This document shows, in pieces, positions 24,101 to 37,270 of a stretch of 64,000 nucleotides of DNA (positions within the stretch are counted from its first letter, which is position 1; the number at the start of each line of letters is the position of its first letter). This DNA comes from Purshia tridentata (Eukaryota; Streptophyta; Magnoliopsida; Rosales; Rosaceae): positions 1 to 64,000 of the forward strand of contig QANT01000898.1 in the NCBI GenBank assembly GCA_003254885.1, given 5' to 3'. A program made the position numbers and the translations under genes. The notes under the pieces were generated by a model. The model ran no database searches, was not told the DNA's origin, and worked only from the letters and a program-made list of their open reading frames with translations.

Positions 24101-25423
24101 CTCAAATTTGACACCATGACCATTCACCACACTTGTACTCACGACATGACTACTACGCTTCACAGTGCAATCTTTATATATCTACCATCCCATTTATGAT
24201 ACAAAGTATCATTCCCAACAACCTGTCAAACTCGAGCTCTCCAAAGCTTGCCGCAAGAAAACTCAAGTAGAATTACATACTATCACCTCCAAGGCCAAGA
24301 TAAACCAATATTGACAGCAAATATATGCTCCAACAGTTTCAGTAGAGAGTGAGTACACCATTTTTATTCCACCAATTGCTGGAGGCATAAGCTTCAAAAC
24401 CAACAGATGATCTTATTAACACGTTCTATCCACCCCCAAGTAACCAGACAAGGCATTTACTTCTTACGAACTTTGCAGCACAAAACATGTATCCATACTT
24501 CTCATCCTCCGGGCTGGAGAGCTTGGCAAAATCTGTATTGAACAAAAACAAATAAATATAAAATCATCAAAAACCCAGAACAAACAAAATAAAAAACCAG
24601 ATCAACCTTCAAGAGTATGTTGGTGAGCTAAATGATTGGGAGACTAAGACATGCACAATCATGAGTTCTGGAGATGCTCTCAAAATGGGTCATGCTTATA
24701 AACCCCCATATATCAGGGTCAGTATGGTGAAGTCTACATTCCTGTAAACAGCATTGTATGATAAAAGTTCCAGGTATAGTGCAGGGAAAGTCTAAAGCAG
24801 TCAGTATGGTCTGGATGCTGATCTTTTTGGGAAAAAGAGGTAACCAACAACCATTCCTTTAGTCAACAAATTTTAAAAAATTATAACATATATGGTCTCG
24901 AGATTGCTAAGAAGATTGTAATTATAATATGCTCAATTTGCTAAATACAAGGAAACAGGCTCTCTAGATTACTGGACAAATCCATTCCAAGAGACAGTGG
25001 AGATCTACAGGCATGGTTTCCGTAGAATCTCAGATATCAACCTATTATTTAATAATTGAACTTCCACCAACAAAACAATGCAATCACAAACAAGCACACA
25101 AAAAGATCAATTGGGGAATTGACCTGCAGTGAAGTAATTTGCTAATATTAGACATAAATTTACACAAAAAACACACCTGTGTAGATGTAAGTGCCAGCAA
25201 GAAGCCAAGGCCACCAATGCTCCAACAGAAATTAACATTGACAAAGCTTCAAAGTTGGAGTTTGAATTCAGTAGCAAAAGGCAATGCAGACATTCACCAG
25301 GATCATCCTTAAGAACCTTAACAACAATAAAGGCAGCATCTACATAAGAAAAATATAGGAAGCAGTTGTAATACAAGCATGAGGAACAGAAAACAAAATC
25401 TCACCATCACAATCATGCTGACA
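24101..25423 (-). other. SMG7 3' untranslated region with two introns
   Basis: After the SMG7 stop, read on the minus strand, 19 bases run to a donor ATG|GTGAGA (exon end 25405). A 65-bp intron, 25340-25404, ends in TTATGTAG. A 163-base exon (25177-25339) ends in ACACAG|GTGTGT. A 644-bp intron, 25176-24533, ends in CAATACAG, and the last exon starts at 24532. The second junction would lie 182 bases after the stop, well past the roughly 50-55 bases that make a downstream junction trigger nonsense-mediated decay. Plant SMG7 is known to carry 3' UTR introns and to be controlled this way. The polyadenylation site is not determined, so the left limit is approximate. Confidence 0.75.
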
Positions 25424-28400
25424 TCACACAAAATAACGGCCTGTCCAGACAGACTGTCCTTGATATTGCTCAGGCTGTGGAGTCAAGTGCTGATTTCCAT
25501 TTACAAGTTGTTGCTGTTGCTGAACCTGCATTTCATGGTGTAGTTTAAGATCATCAAGCATCTGAAAATCTTGCCAGCTTTTCTGTTGCATAGGTGGACC
25601 TTGTTTACCAGGAAAGGGAAAGTTTGTCCCACTTAAGCCATTGCTGTTAGTAAAGCGATGAGGATTCGTATGAGATGAGTAATTAATGGAACTATTAAGC
25701 CCATTTCCTTTTGTTGATGGAACCTGATATCCATCCAACCAACTGTAATCGTCCAACAGTAGATTCTCACTCATTGCTTCTGAGCCATAAGTGGAATCGT
25801 TCACCAGTTTAGGAGGAACAGGGCTAAAACCAGGTGGCGGACCAAGATGCCTAACAGGTCGACTAACTGGACTTTTTCGGACACCAGTGGGCAAAGCTGA
25901 TGATGTCTTTACAGTCGAACCATCAACAATTGTTCCAGAAGATGCAATAGAATCAAACTTAAATGGTAACTGAGCTTCTGGAGCTTTAGTGTGGCTGTAG
26001 AACATACCACCAGTACTACCATTGACAGGCTGTTGGAATGGAACTGAAACTGCAACATGATCAGATTTTGGTACATGACCATTTGCCATAAATCCCATGC
26101 TCTTTACGCTGTTTGCAAGAGACATTTCTTCCTCCATTGACAACTTCAAAGCATGTGATTGAATTGGTTGAAAATGCTGGGGGATACTATTATTGGCAAT
26201 CGATACAGGTAGTTGTGAACTAGAGTTTGAAGCATGTGACTGAATTGGTTGCAGATGCTGGGGGATACCATTAGCAACAGATACAGGTATTTTTGAACCA
26301 CCAAAAGCACTTTGATGGCGAAGATTATCAAAAGGGGAAGAAATATAAGTGCCATTGACATTTAGATCACCTGGAGAAGCATTTATACCAGGTGGCTCCA
26401 CGCTCTCATAGGCTGCCCATGTAGTGCCTACCACATCAGGTCGCTTCTCAGCCACTATTGGCTTAAAAACTATTACCTCATCCTCCTCATCCCCTTCCAT
26501 GGTTAACTCTGGCTTCGGATATGCAACTCCCATATTCATTGTATTCTCTACTTGATTTTCTTCAAGATTATCAGTTGTATTAGCCATGCCTAAATACGAG
26601 GTAGGCACCAAATCATCTTTCATTTGAGGCTCAACACCAATGACAAATTTCTTTCCCTTTGAATCAAAATTTATTGCTTTCTGGTCAACCTTAACCACAT
26701 TTGCTAGAGCTTTACCAGCTGCCAAAACCCTTTTAACACGGGCCCCTCTTTCCTTGTGGCCATCACTTCCAAAAGCATGCTTCCTTGAAAAATCCAATAT
26801 TGTTTGTGCTGGAAGCAGTGGCAAGAATCCTCTCAACTCAAAATCCTCCCACAAAGCAAGACGGTTTTCAGTTTCACCTTCTTCGTATCTGCTCATGTTA
26901 TTAAAGCAAGTCTCGTCTTCATCATCATCTAAGGACATTGGCCCAGTTGACAAAAGTTTATTCAAGAAGGATATGCAAACATTCCAGAATTTTGATCTAA
27001 CAGATGACTGTTTTTCATCTGCATCACTTCCAGCACTAACATCAGGACAACATGCCAACCATTCTACAAAAACTAGAATGCTAGGTAACAGGGAACTTGA
27101 ACAAGGATCACACAGCTGCGCACATCTCTCTAAGATGTGCCCCATCAACTCAAAAACAGCTGTAAATGCATTCTGCAGTAGAACAGCACGTTGCACAATT
27201 TCTGCATATGTCTGACCTTCATTTTCCTTTTTCACATTATGAACTGTGAATATCAGTATAGAGACAAGCCTAACAATGACAACTGCATTCTCAACAGCAT
27301 CTGCACCGAAATTGAACTCCTCTTCAGCTCCAGAACACAGAATCTCACATAAGCCACTGCTTACCACAGAGAGAACTTCTGAAAATGTCTCCAGGCTACA
27401 CAAAGAAAGTCATAATAAGGAGGTAATCTTCCAAACTATATACACACACACACACATATATACATATATATGTGTGTATGTATTTTATATTTATGTATAG
27501 AAATAGAGAGATGTTCAACACAAAATACCTAGTACGCGTAAAAAGAATGCCATTTAGACGGACAAACCGAATGCAAAAAGCTTTATAAGTGTCTTGAATA
27601 CTGGATTCTTTTTCCTTAACAAGGCTCACTTCTGTGTTGTTATATTTAGATGCAGGTATTGTATCCCCTTTTCCTCTACCTTTGCCTGATCGTGCAGGCA
27701 ACTCTTTGACTGCAGAAGTGTTAGCATTCCCTGACAGTTGAGAGTAACTCTGACGATTCTACCAAAAAAAAAAATTATATCACATAAAGTATGCAAATAG
27801 TAGATTAGGTAATACAGTAAGAAATACAGGCATGAAAATTTAAAATGTTACAACAGATAAAGGCTTCAATAATGTAATCAGAAATTAATTAGTAAACAGG
27901 TTGTACATGATTACTAATTTGGATAGAATTACACTTGAAAGAAGCACAAACCAGATGAAGTTCTCTTTAAGTTTTAAGTTTGGCTATGCAAAAGAAGGTA
28001 GCCCTCCCTTTCCTAACCCCTCTCGACCATTATAAGGGTTTGACTACCTACTCCACAACTCAAGACCTCCTTATCAAAGGAAGAAGTACCACTGCACGTC
28101 TCCAGAATGGTTTCCAAAAACATTCCACACCCCATGGAAGATATTACTATTTCGACTCAAGAGTCACCCTGACAATATAAAACAATCTACTGTTCTACGT
28201 ATTTCTCAGGTAATCCAAATGTCCTAAAGTCACTTGAATTATAGAGGTACATTAAACCCCAGGGGTGGCTAAGTTCGCAATGGATAGTTAAATGTGCAGA
28301 GAAACAGAAAGCAGAGAGCAGATTTTTGGAGCCAAGGTCTCCCCAGGCACACATTTTTCTAGCAAAATTGGAATGATTTGGAGAGACTACGAGATTTGTG

Positions 28401-29941
28401 TTCTTTGATTCTTAAAAATTCCATAAATGCACACAAATAAATACTTTCTCCATTTATTTCCTGCCCATCTCATATATCATATATTTCCATTCTTTCATAA
28501 CTAAAATTTCCATAAACGTCGTAATGGTTCCACAAAATATAATATATATGTTTTTATGATCCTCAGAGCACAAGAATTAGAAATAAGAGGATAACTGAAA
28601 AAATAAATTAAAAAACAACATAAACCTTCAATTACAACCTCAAATTTTGAGAAAAAAATTTATTGAAAGGGCTAAATGATTAACAAGAGCACAGTATACA
28701 GTTACAAAAATTGCCATACATCACATTAAAGACACAATACCTTCTCAAATGCAACAATTAAGTTATCCCTTGCAGTTGAAAAGGGACTATCCACCGCCAG
28801 GCTACGAAAATATCGATAAACAGCCAAAAACTCATCCCCTGAATAGGAAGCCAATATAGCAAGCTGAAACATGCAGAGGGTTCATCACAATCAAAGATCA
28901 TAACGTGATAAACAGACATATTGAGGCAACAACATATAACCGATATAGCATATGATATACTATGTAAAGAAAAATATCAAAACAAACACCTGATGATGGG
29001 GGTTCCCACTTGATGGCCAAAGAGATGCAGCTTGCAGGTAGTAACTTGAGGCTGCAGCATACTCCCGATTTTTGGAGTCCCCCTCCCCATATGATCCTTT
29101 GTAGCGTGCAAGGTCACCCAAGTATATCAAACATCGGTGGCATGATATGAGACCTTTCTTCATGTCAGAAGATTTCTTTCCATCCTTGTCCATAACAATT
29201 CGATTTTCAGAATCCTCAGAGAAATAACCCAGAGGAAGCCCATACTTTGCTCTGATCTTCACTATTAAATCATGATAAAATCCAGTCGCTTCTGAAAGGA
29301 ATGTTTTAAACTGCAGTCTTATTTTTGTAATCCGATCAGGCCGAGTAGGGCCCTTTACACCCTGAGATGAATTTGAACCTGTAGAAGCCATAGCAGCACT
29401 AAAGTGTGCCCGCAATTCCTCGATCCTCTTGTAATGTAACTGCCACAAAGCATACTCGATATTGTGCTGCTCTGAAAAGGCATGATCCTCGAGAATTATT
29501 GCTTCATAATTCTCACGCATCTGTTGCCAGGCATTGGGATCTGATGGAATTCGTGCTTGGGCAGACCTCCGACGCTTATTTTCCAACTCAATAACCTGTA
29601 GCAAAAAAAATTAATGTAAACGCCAGGGAATCATGGAGCACAATAATATGCAGACAGAGCACACCCACAAACATGCGCATACACAAGCACACAGGTGAGC
29701 ACACACACGCACACAGGTGTGCACGCACGCGCACAGATTCCTCATGTAGACTGTAAGTCTAACAAAATTTCCATTAATATTTTTTTATCAAACCGTATTA
29801 GCTGACATTCACATTCACCTATAGGCAGTTCCAAAACCAGTAATCAAGAAAAACATAATTTTCAATGATGAGAAAAGTATACACCTTGTCATACAGACGT
29901 TGGGCACGCTCCCTCGATGAAGGAGCAGACATTTTATCCAT
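25424..29941 (-). CDS. SMG7: Nonsense-mediated mRNA decay factor SMG7
   Basis: SMG7 binds phosphorylated UPF1 and sends faulty mRNAs to decay; in plants it is also needed to exit meiosis. Five coding exons on the minus strand join in frame: 29941-29885, 29595-28990, 28863-28741, 27758-27529 and 27395-25424, giving 995 residues (Arabidopsis SMG7 is slightly longer). Exon 1 encodes MDKMSAPSSRERAQRLYDK. The N-terminal 14-3-3-like/TPR region includes AWQQMRENYEAIILEDHAFSE and the helical hairpins YLGDLARYK and YYLQAASLWPSSGNPHHQ, followed by the EST1 DNA/RNA-binding region (VYRYFRSLAVDSPFSTARDNL). The long last exon encodes a low-complexity C-terminus with repeated PQH(L/F)QPIQSHA motifs and a QQQQQ run. 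A splice acceptor lies directly before the ATG, so the leader is spliced. Confidence 0.95.
27437..27480. repeat. AC/AT microsatellite in a SMG7 intron
   Basis: CA repeats pass into alternating AT and then GT, inside the short intron between the fourth and fifth coding exons. It is likely length-polymorphic. Confidence 0.85.
29660..29738. repeat. Imperfect CA-rich microsatellite in a SMG7 intron
   Basis: An interrupted run of CACA, CGCA and GTGCAC units lies in the intron after the first coding exon. On the minus strand it is GT-rich. Confidence 0.8.
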
Positions 29942-31287
29942 CTGTGAGATCATCATCCATCAAACATATTTAATTGACAGCGAACAGCATACAATCTGCA
30001 GAAGGTTCAAAAACACATATATAGATGAAGGACAAACTAAACAAATATAGTCTCTCAATGAAAAGAAATCAAAACCAGTGAACGAAGGATGGGGGACCAG
30101 AAAATGTCCCTATAATTTGTGCAAAATATTTAGCTGAAAGGTTTCATGCTAAGCATCCATCCCAAATCAATCATTGTAAACAATGCCCATCTTCACTAGC
30201 AAATATGTATATTACCATCAAAATTTTGAAAACTTGTCAATTGTAGGTATTTAAATTAGTTGCCCACTGTAGATGATGATTGCAACATTTTCATGAGAAT
30301 TACAGAAAAAAATTAAAATCAGAGCATGCCACAATGGAATAGTCATGCCTTAAATTCCTTAAAGAGAAGATGAAACTAAATATAAACCTTAATATTATTG
30401 CCTACACCCCATGACTAAGACCACACCAAAAAACAATTTAAGGTTAATAATGGGAGCGTTGCCAGACAGCAGCATATATCAAAATCTAGAAAGCATAATA
30501 ATCAAAACTCACAGCAGAATAAACACCAATTATTTACAAGCCAAAAACTATTTTCAAAAACAGTAACGCCATACGGTTTCTAAAACTCCCAGTAAGACTC
30601 AACTATTGAAGCCCCCTCCCCCCTCAAAAATAAAAAAACGTGACCCATATTATCCACATTATCACTACGTTCTTGCAAACCATAGGAAAAATTTCTCAGT
30701 TACCCCCAAAAAAACCTTCTTGTTTTCACCACACTCATATAACCGGATGCCCAGATTTCAACATTTGAACAATATTCTTAAAACTTTTTTGAGAAAAAAA
30801 CAATATTCGTAAAGCTGAAGATTAGGATACGCAACAACAATTACATACAACAACCTAAATGCATCAAAAATTCAGAAATAAAATCCCAACTTCCTTAACG
30901 CTTTGTGCATCCAAAATATTATTTACAAAGACAAAAATTAACCCATGTCTGGTTTCTGGGAGATTTCGAGAAAAATAATAAAAACAGAACAGAACCATGA
31001 AAATTCAGCAATAGCTGCATATCATACCAATCCAATTTTCAAATTTATTTCCCCTTTCGTTTCCTGAACTTAAAAAATATAGTTTTTAAAAAAAATTCTG
31101 AAGATAAAAAAGAAAGAGAGCATTCAAAAGAAGGAAAGTAAAGGAAAGAAGTAAGAATAACATCAGATCCGCTAAATCAACAACCATACCATACTTAGAT
31201 CAATCAGCTCCAAAGTTTCCGCCAAAAGCATAAATAAATAAAAGCCATAGAAGAAAAAAAGAAAAAAGAAAAAAAGAAAAAACGAAC
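29942..31287 (-). other. 5' UTR intron of SMG7
   Basis: On the minus strand a leader exon ends GGTTTAGAAAG|GTTCG at 31288. The acceptor CTCACAG directly precedes the ATG, so the intron is 1,346 bases long and the start codon opens the second exon. The intron is AT-rich and has no recognisable insert. Confidence 0.75.
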
Positions 31288-31510
31288 CTTTCTAAACCGG
31301 ATCCACGCAGCGATTTGTTGGATTAGAACATCGGATTTCGAATTTGAAATTTCAGAAAGCAATAAGGAAAGTCTTCGTTTAGGGTTTGGTGAGAGAAAGA
31401 GAGGGGTGGAGAGAAATAGAGAGAGAAAGAGAGAGAGACGGTGTGGTTTGGTTTCTTTTGGTTTTGTGGTTTTTGGGTCCAAACGGGATGAGGTTAGAAA
31501 CACATTTCTT
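31288..31510 (-). promoter_or_regulatory. SMG7 leader exon and core promoter
   Basis: On the minus strand this segment contains TC-rich runs (31389-31440) and a telo-box AAACCCTA (31380-31387), about 90 bases before the leader donor. TC stretches and telo-boxes are common around plant housekeeping transcription starts. The exact start is not visible and is probably in 31440-31510. Confidence 0.55.
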
Positions 31511-32370
31511 ATGTCTTTCCTTTTTTTCTTCTTTTTGTTTTTCTATTTGTTTTATATTCATTTTTTGCTTTTTCTATTTATTTATTAGTTCTTACTTACC
31601 GTCTTTGGTTTCAGGTGGCGATCACGTAAACGTCGCCGTTTCGATGCTGATAACGCTATATATCTTCTTTTCTTTTTTTATGAGGGAGGAATGCTATGTA
31701 TCCTTCGGCCGTCAAACACTAAATTTTTTTTTTCTTTTTATTTTTTATTTTTTGCTTGCGAAATACGTTATTATTTAATCAGTCTTGTCATCTCTGTTTT
31801 ACGAAGTTATGATCTTTAATTGACCTGTTTTCTGTTTTTTTTATGTTTTTATTTTTTTATTTGAAGCCTAGTCACCTTTTTCCTTTTATGAGTCATGGTC
31901 TCTTAAATGTTGAATAAATCTTAGGTAACCCCACAAATCCCTCATTTTAAACACCATTTAATTTAATGATGTTTTAAGTTCAAGTCCAAAATGAGAGAAA
32001 GATAACTCCACATACACTTTGCCCAAAAGTAAAGTAAGATTACTCCACATACACTTTGCCCAAAAGTAAAGTTGTAGGACAAAAAATTTATCGAGCGCTC
32101 AGCAGTTGCAGATGCAACTTTCATATGTTACCAAATACATATGTAACCTCATATCTACCACCTTAAATCTGTCATCTACAACCTCAAATCTATTATATAC
32201 AGATCCAAGTAGATGATGCATCTGCATCAACCAAGCTCTCAACAAGAGTACCGAGTGCTCCATAGTTTGATTTTGGCCTCTAAGCAAGCACATGAAATAG
32301 ATTGGGCTTCAACACTAAAACATCGTTTGAAAATTGGACTTGAACTTAGACTTGGGAGTAATTCATTATT
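31511..32370. other. T-rich non-coding DNA with a short tandem duplication
   Basis: Mostly T-rich DNA upstream of SMG7. A unit of about 38 bases built on ACTCCACATACACTTTGCCC is tandemly repeated twice at 32003-32072. Near 32120-32205 the phrase ACCTCAAATCT recurs imperfectly. No gene is seen. Confidence 0.5.
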
Positions 32371-32379
32371 AATATGTCC

Positions 32380-35110
32380 TGGGAGCACCACGTGTTGTGG
32401 ACAAGGGTTGGAGCCTAATAAGCCGGATTCTAAAAGGTCGGAATCCTTAGCCATGAGTCTGGGCCAAAAAGTGTCCGAGCCTACGAAGGGTCGAATGTTG
32501 TTTAGAATTTGGAGCACATGTATTCGCACAACTCGTTGGGCTTGGGCCATGGACGTTGATGAACCTTTAAGGCCCACGCGGTATTGTGCCTAGTCGTATG
32601 TGATTTGTCATTCTCTATTTCAATGTTGTATAAATAGAAGTCCCCCAAGTTTCTGAACAAAAGATACTTCCTGGTGGGGAATTTTGTAAAAAAAGAAATG
32701 AGTCGAACGACAAGTGACCGCATAGGCATTCTCACTTAGGGTACTTAGCCGATGCCCAAGTTCTTTAACAAGAAAAATTTGTGCCGTAGGAAACCTTGAG
32801 TGGACCATAAGGGCAAAGTAGGGCATCACATCCCCCCTTCTTTTTAATTTTTTGAACTCCAAGCCAACCACAGTTGGTGAAATTGTAGCTGAATGTGGCT
32901 TTTGTTATTCAAAATTTGAATTTGGACATTGGTAAGCCTAAGTGCAGATTTATGATAAATGGCCTGTGGAGATAATTCTCATGCCAAAAAACACTTTGGC
33001 ATTTATATTTGAGAGGAAAAGAAACACATGGTTTGGTTTGGAGAGAAAGAGAGAGAAAGAGAGCCAAGGTAGAAACAAGCAGAGGGTTGGAGGGTCGGAC
33101 TATAAGGCTCAGAGAGGCATGCCAAAAGGGCTCGAAGATAAGTCATGGAAATGTAGGAGTCACGCAGTGATTTGGGTCGGAGGGTAGGAAAATTAGGTAG
33201 CAGTCCTTGTAGGGTCGGTGGGCAGGAAATTGCAGCAATGGGTGTGAGGATCAGTGGATCAAATTGCTCGTCGTTGTGGGTGCGTCAAATACTTTGTGGG
33301 TCAGAAGTGCAATATAGTTTAGAAGTGCTCCTGCAAGTTGCAAGAAGCTGGTGGCAGAGCGAGTTGGGTGCAGAGGGTCGAAACAAGTAGGTCGGAATCC
33401 CACATTCAGTAGTAATTTTTTTTTTTCCCAGTTAGCGGGTTGGAATAGTTCTCCGCGTTTTGAGTGTACCAAGGCTCGATGTGGGTTAGCAGCCCAGAAA
33501 TTGTAGAGGGAACTACAAGTCGGACCTCTTATGGTGTTGCCAAGCTTGGTGGGTGGGAAAGGTGGGTCAGACACCCACATATAGCAACAAATTTATGGGC
33601 ACTAGGGGTCAAAAGATGAGGAAGGACCTACGGCTCGGTTGTCTTGCTACTATTGGTGTCATAGTATAGAGCATGGGTAAGGTTTGAGAAGTCTTACCCA
33701 TTTTTTCTGAGCAATCTCAAGTAGGGGATAGTGTCACATCATTAGTTTGCTTATAATTTAAAATATATCATGATCCATCTTGACATGTTCATATTTGTAG
33801 GCACTATTTTTCACTTGCCAGGTGCACGTCAATATCCTAGTCACGATGGAGAAGATGAAGGACGAGATGTTGAGCTTCGTAGTGTGGAGAGATAGAGCCA
33901 TCGTTGCCAAGGAGAAAGTCAATACATTATCCGGCCAGAATAATGTATTGCAGGCTGATATTCTCTAGGCCAAACCAGAGGCGGAACAACTCAAGCAAGA
34001 ACTAAAGCTATACAAGCAAGAGTTAAACCAAGCCAATCAAGAGTTGGACAATGAGTACAACAATGACTACACAGTTGGCTTCAGGGATTGCAAGACAGAG
34101 TTGGAAAAGATGTGCCCCAACTTTAATTGGGAGCGTGTGTGCACTACCAGGGGCGAGGGGTTTGGATGTTGTTCTTTATAAGTGGCTCGGCCTCTACCCA
34201 CTTAGTGAAATAGTCTATTGCGACAATGACCATGTTGACCTTCCCCTTCCCAATTGTCATAAGACCAATTAAGTCAATGCCTCATTGGGCAAAATGCCAA
34301 AGACTATTCATTGTGGCAAGGAGTTTAGGTGGTTGCTGTGAGAATATGGCAAATTTCTGACATTTAACGCACTTCTAGGTGATTGCCTTTGCATCAACGC
34401 GAAGGATTGGCTAGTAGTAGCCTTGGTAAACAGCTCTATGGGCCAAAGATTGAGCCCCGACATGATTGCTGCATACCTCTTCATGTATTTCACGGAGGAC
34501 CTAATCACCTTGTTCAGAGATAAGGCAGCACATGTAAGGTATGGAAAAACCCTACTTGTATAACTTGTTGATAATGGTGTATCGAAGCTCAATGTCGTAG
34601 ACACCAGGCCTCGAACTACTTCTAGGCAGGGAAGTTGCCAAATTTGAGAAAGGTCAAGATAGGGTCCATCCAACTAGGTTGGTGCTCTGACTGGCAGATG
34701 TCCACAACTTCCGTGCTATAATAAGGCAAGAACTCGATTGAGACTAACCTATTAGAGTTCTAGTTGACTGCCGAGGTGAGGCGAGCTAGAACGTCCACCC
34801 TCTCGCTAGAGGGCTAGGGAATTTGGATGCATTGGTATTCCGAGAATTAATGAAGTAAGCTCTAGACCTTTACCAAATAAGCGATCATGCGTTCACCTTT
34901 TGCATTGGCAATCACTATAGATTCAGGTGGTCAGACTTGAGGGCTAACCAATAACTTATAAGGTGGTCATATGAGTCTTTGTTCCCAATGTATGGAGCTA
35001 TCTTAGGTGGGACGTCCCTAACAAAAGGAATAGACAAGATCCAGGCAATGAAAGGCCTAGGTAACTCTCTAATTTCCAAAGATGGAAGTCCACCATGGCC
35101 TCCATCCTCC
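32380..35110. mobile_element. Broken Ty3/Gypsy retrotransposon remains (fossil)
   Basis: At about 34170-35110 the minus strand carries recognisable Ty3/Gypsy pol parts in the usual order: the end of RNase H, the integrase zinc-binding region and the start of the integrase core. At about 33800-34130 the plus strand shows a charged, coiled-coil-like stretch resembling the end of a gag-type protein. A TATA-bearing segment (TATAAATA at 32629-32636) before it could be part of an LTR. The two parts face opposite ways, so at least two elements or a rearrangement are involved. It is heavily broken, with more than ten disabling changes, no matched LTR pair is visible, and it is probably old. Outer limits are approximate. 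Confidence 0.65.
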
Positions 35111-36983
35111 ACCCTTCTTAATTGTCGCTAATGTCAAGGAGAAGCTGTGTGAGCTAGTCAGGTGGTGGTGGACGTGGAAGAGTCCTCACATTGTCGGAGT
35201 CTGCAACCTATTCGTCAAGATAAGTGTGCTCTCTTGTACGATGTTCTATTGGTGGAATGGGCTCTGCCTTCCTTCATTGGAGAGTTATTAGGATTGAAGC
35301 TGGAAAGATCGAGCTTGGTGGTCCAGTAATTAAAGGCCTTAAGGCATTGCATTTCTTTGGGTCTTGTGTTCTATTTGAAGTTTTTGTTTTTGTTTTTTTG
35401 CCCGACTTTATTTTTTCATTAGTGTAAATCATAAGAAGTTTATACAATGCTATACTATAATACGTAGTAATTCCCATGGTGGCCTAGTTTACTACGTAGT
35501 AATACTAGTTTAGATGTTTTTGCTCCACGTCAGCATAACTTCCTACATAAATCACATCCATTTAATTTAATTCTGCTTTTGGCGGAGTTTTCGTGCCATT
35601 TCTTTTGCTCTGTATTCTCCCTCTCCCTTTTCCATCTCTTTTCTCAGTATGCTTAGTCTCCCTCTCCCATTCATTTAATTCGCATGCCCATCCCTTTCCC
35701 ATCTCTTTTGCTCAGTCTCCCTCTCTATACTTTTCCTTTCCCTCTCATCTCTTCTGCTCTTTCTCACTTCCCTTTCACTCTCCCTCTCAACTCAGAGTCA
35801 CTCCCTCTTGTCTCCCCCACTCTTTCTCACTCACTGTCGCTCTCCCATCGCACTATCTCTCAGCTCTCCTGTTGCACTATCTCCCTCTCTACTCTTCTGT
35901 TTGTGGGCTTTCCCCTTAGCCTCCTTTTGCTTTGGGATCTCTCTTGCCTCCCTCTTACTCTTCCTCTTTATAGGCTCACCATTATGTATTTGGTGTTTCT
36001 TATATATTTGGTTTTGTTGTTGACAATAACGGGAATCTTGGCTTACATTGTATTTGTGCTTAAAAAAGGAAACGTTGCTCAACCGCTGCCCACTATATAT
36101 AAGTGCCTAGAATCAACACCTCCCCATTGTATTGCATCACCATATCTATCATCACCGATTTCGTTATTGCTAGAGTTACGCACTTTGGCCAGGCTAGGAC
36201 TTACGGTCATTACTTACTATGATGTTGAAATTTGTTTCAATAATAATGTTGTTTAGCAATTTATTGAACTTGTAACCTGGATTAAAAAAACAAATTGTTT
36301 TTATAAGTGAAATAGCAATTTGTTATAAAAACAATGTATTAAAAAAGCAAAGAAGCAAAATATGTTCATTTATGTGGCCTGAATTTATTGGATTTTAAAA
36401 AAGCAAAAAATATTTTAGTTGGAATATATTTTCGCGGTTAATTGATTGGATAAATGTACAACATTTTATTCTCTGCTTATTGGATAAAATATGAGACATT
36501 CTAATCATACTCTAAGATATATAACATGGATAAATGTATATTTCCGGCCTCTTTAGGAAGCTTTGCTAGACTAAAATTTAGAATCCCACTAATATTAGAG
36601 GAGCCAAATCCAAAAAAAATCAAGCGTGTTTATAAACTGCTTTCTAGGATCAATCTCATGGGTTCAATCCTCATTGAATTGAATGATAATGGATTTCACT
36701 TTACATTATGGTTGAAAAGCATAGGCTAACCATAAAACCAAGAAATTTTCTCAAAAATACGCTAAACGTACACTTAGCAAGGTTCATACGATTTTTACAA
36801 GCATATTATCCACGTAAGCTTCCATGGTCTTACCAATGTACTCTAGAAAAAAATGGAGTTCACCAAGCATTGGTAGGTTGCCCCAGCACTACGTTCCTTG
36901 CAGCTCATAATGTACATTATTTTGTTTTTAAATGGGTGCGTAGCGCAATGTTCACCATTACAAAAATGCTAGGCCTCTTTTAT
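35111..36983. other. Unassigned DNA with a CT-rich low-complexity tract
   Basis: The stretch 35595-35970 is strongly CT-rich, with repeated CTCCCTCTC phrases. It yields open frames of biased composition that are not convincing genes. The remainder is AT-rich with no recognised element. Confidence 0.4.
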
Positions 36984-37270
36984 TTAAAATAAGCTTTATG
37001 TTTTTTTTTAATAAAAAAGACCTTTTAGCCAAGAAAAATTCAAAACACACCGCTCTTCGTTCTCTCTCTGGTCTCTCACTCTATCTCACCTCTCACCAAT
37101 CTCTAGATTCACCATTCACCAGGCAATTAAAATAAGCTTTATGTTTTTTTTTTTAATAAAAAAGACCTTTTAGCCAAAGAAAAATTCAAAACACACCGCT
37201 CTTCGTTCTCTCTCTGGTCTCTCACTCTATCTCACTTCTCACCAATCTCTAGATTCACCATTCACCAGGC
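36984..37270. repeat. Tandem duplication, 143-base period
   Basis: Two nearly identical units, about 36984-37127 and 37128-37270, both start in the phrase TTAAAATAAGCTTTATG and end in CACCATTCACCAGGCA. They differ by the length of a T run and a few substitutions, indicating a recent duplication. Confidence 0.85.

Noticed and set aside
25107-25376. Frame reading DAAFIVVKVLKDDPGECLHCLL on the minus strand, as a separate gene or SMG7 exon
   Set aside because: It lies after the SMG7 stop between good splice sites and has no recognisable domain. A 3' UTR exon explains it better.
31379-31778. Open frames upstream of SMG7
   Set aside because: They are built from TC/GA runs of the SMG7 leader and T-rich DNA. 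Composition explains them.
35593-36256. 190-codon frame rich in Leu, Ser and Pro
   Set aside because: It comes from a CT-rich low-complexity tract, has no domain, and other frames in the same tract are equally open.
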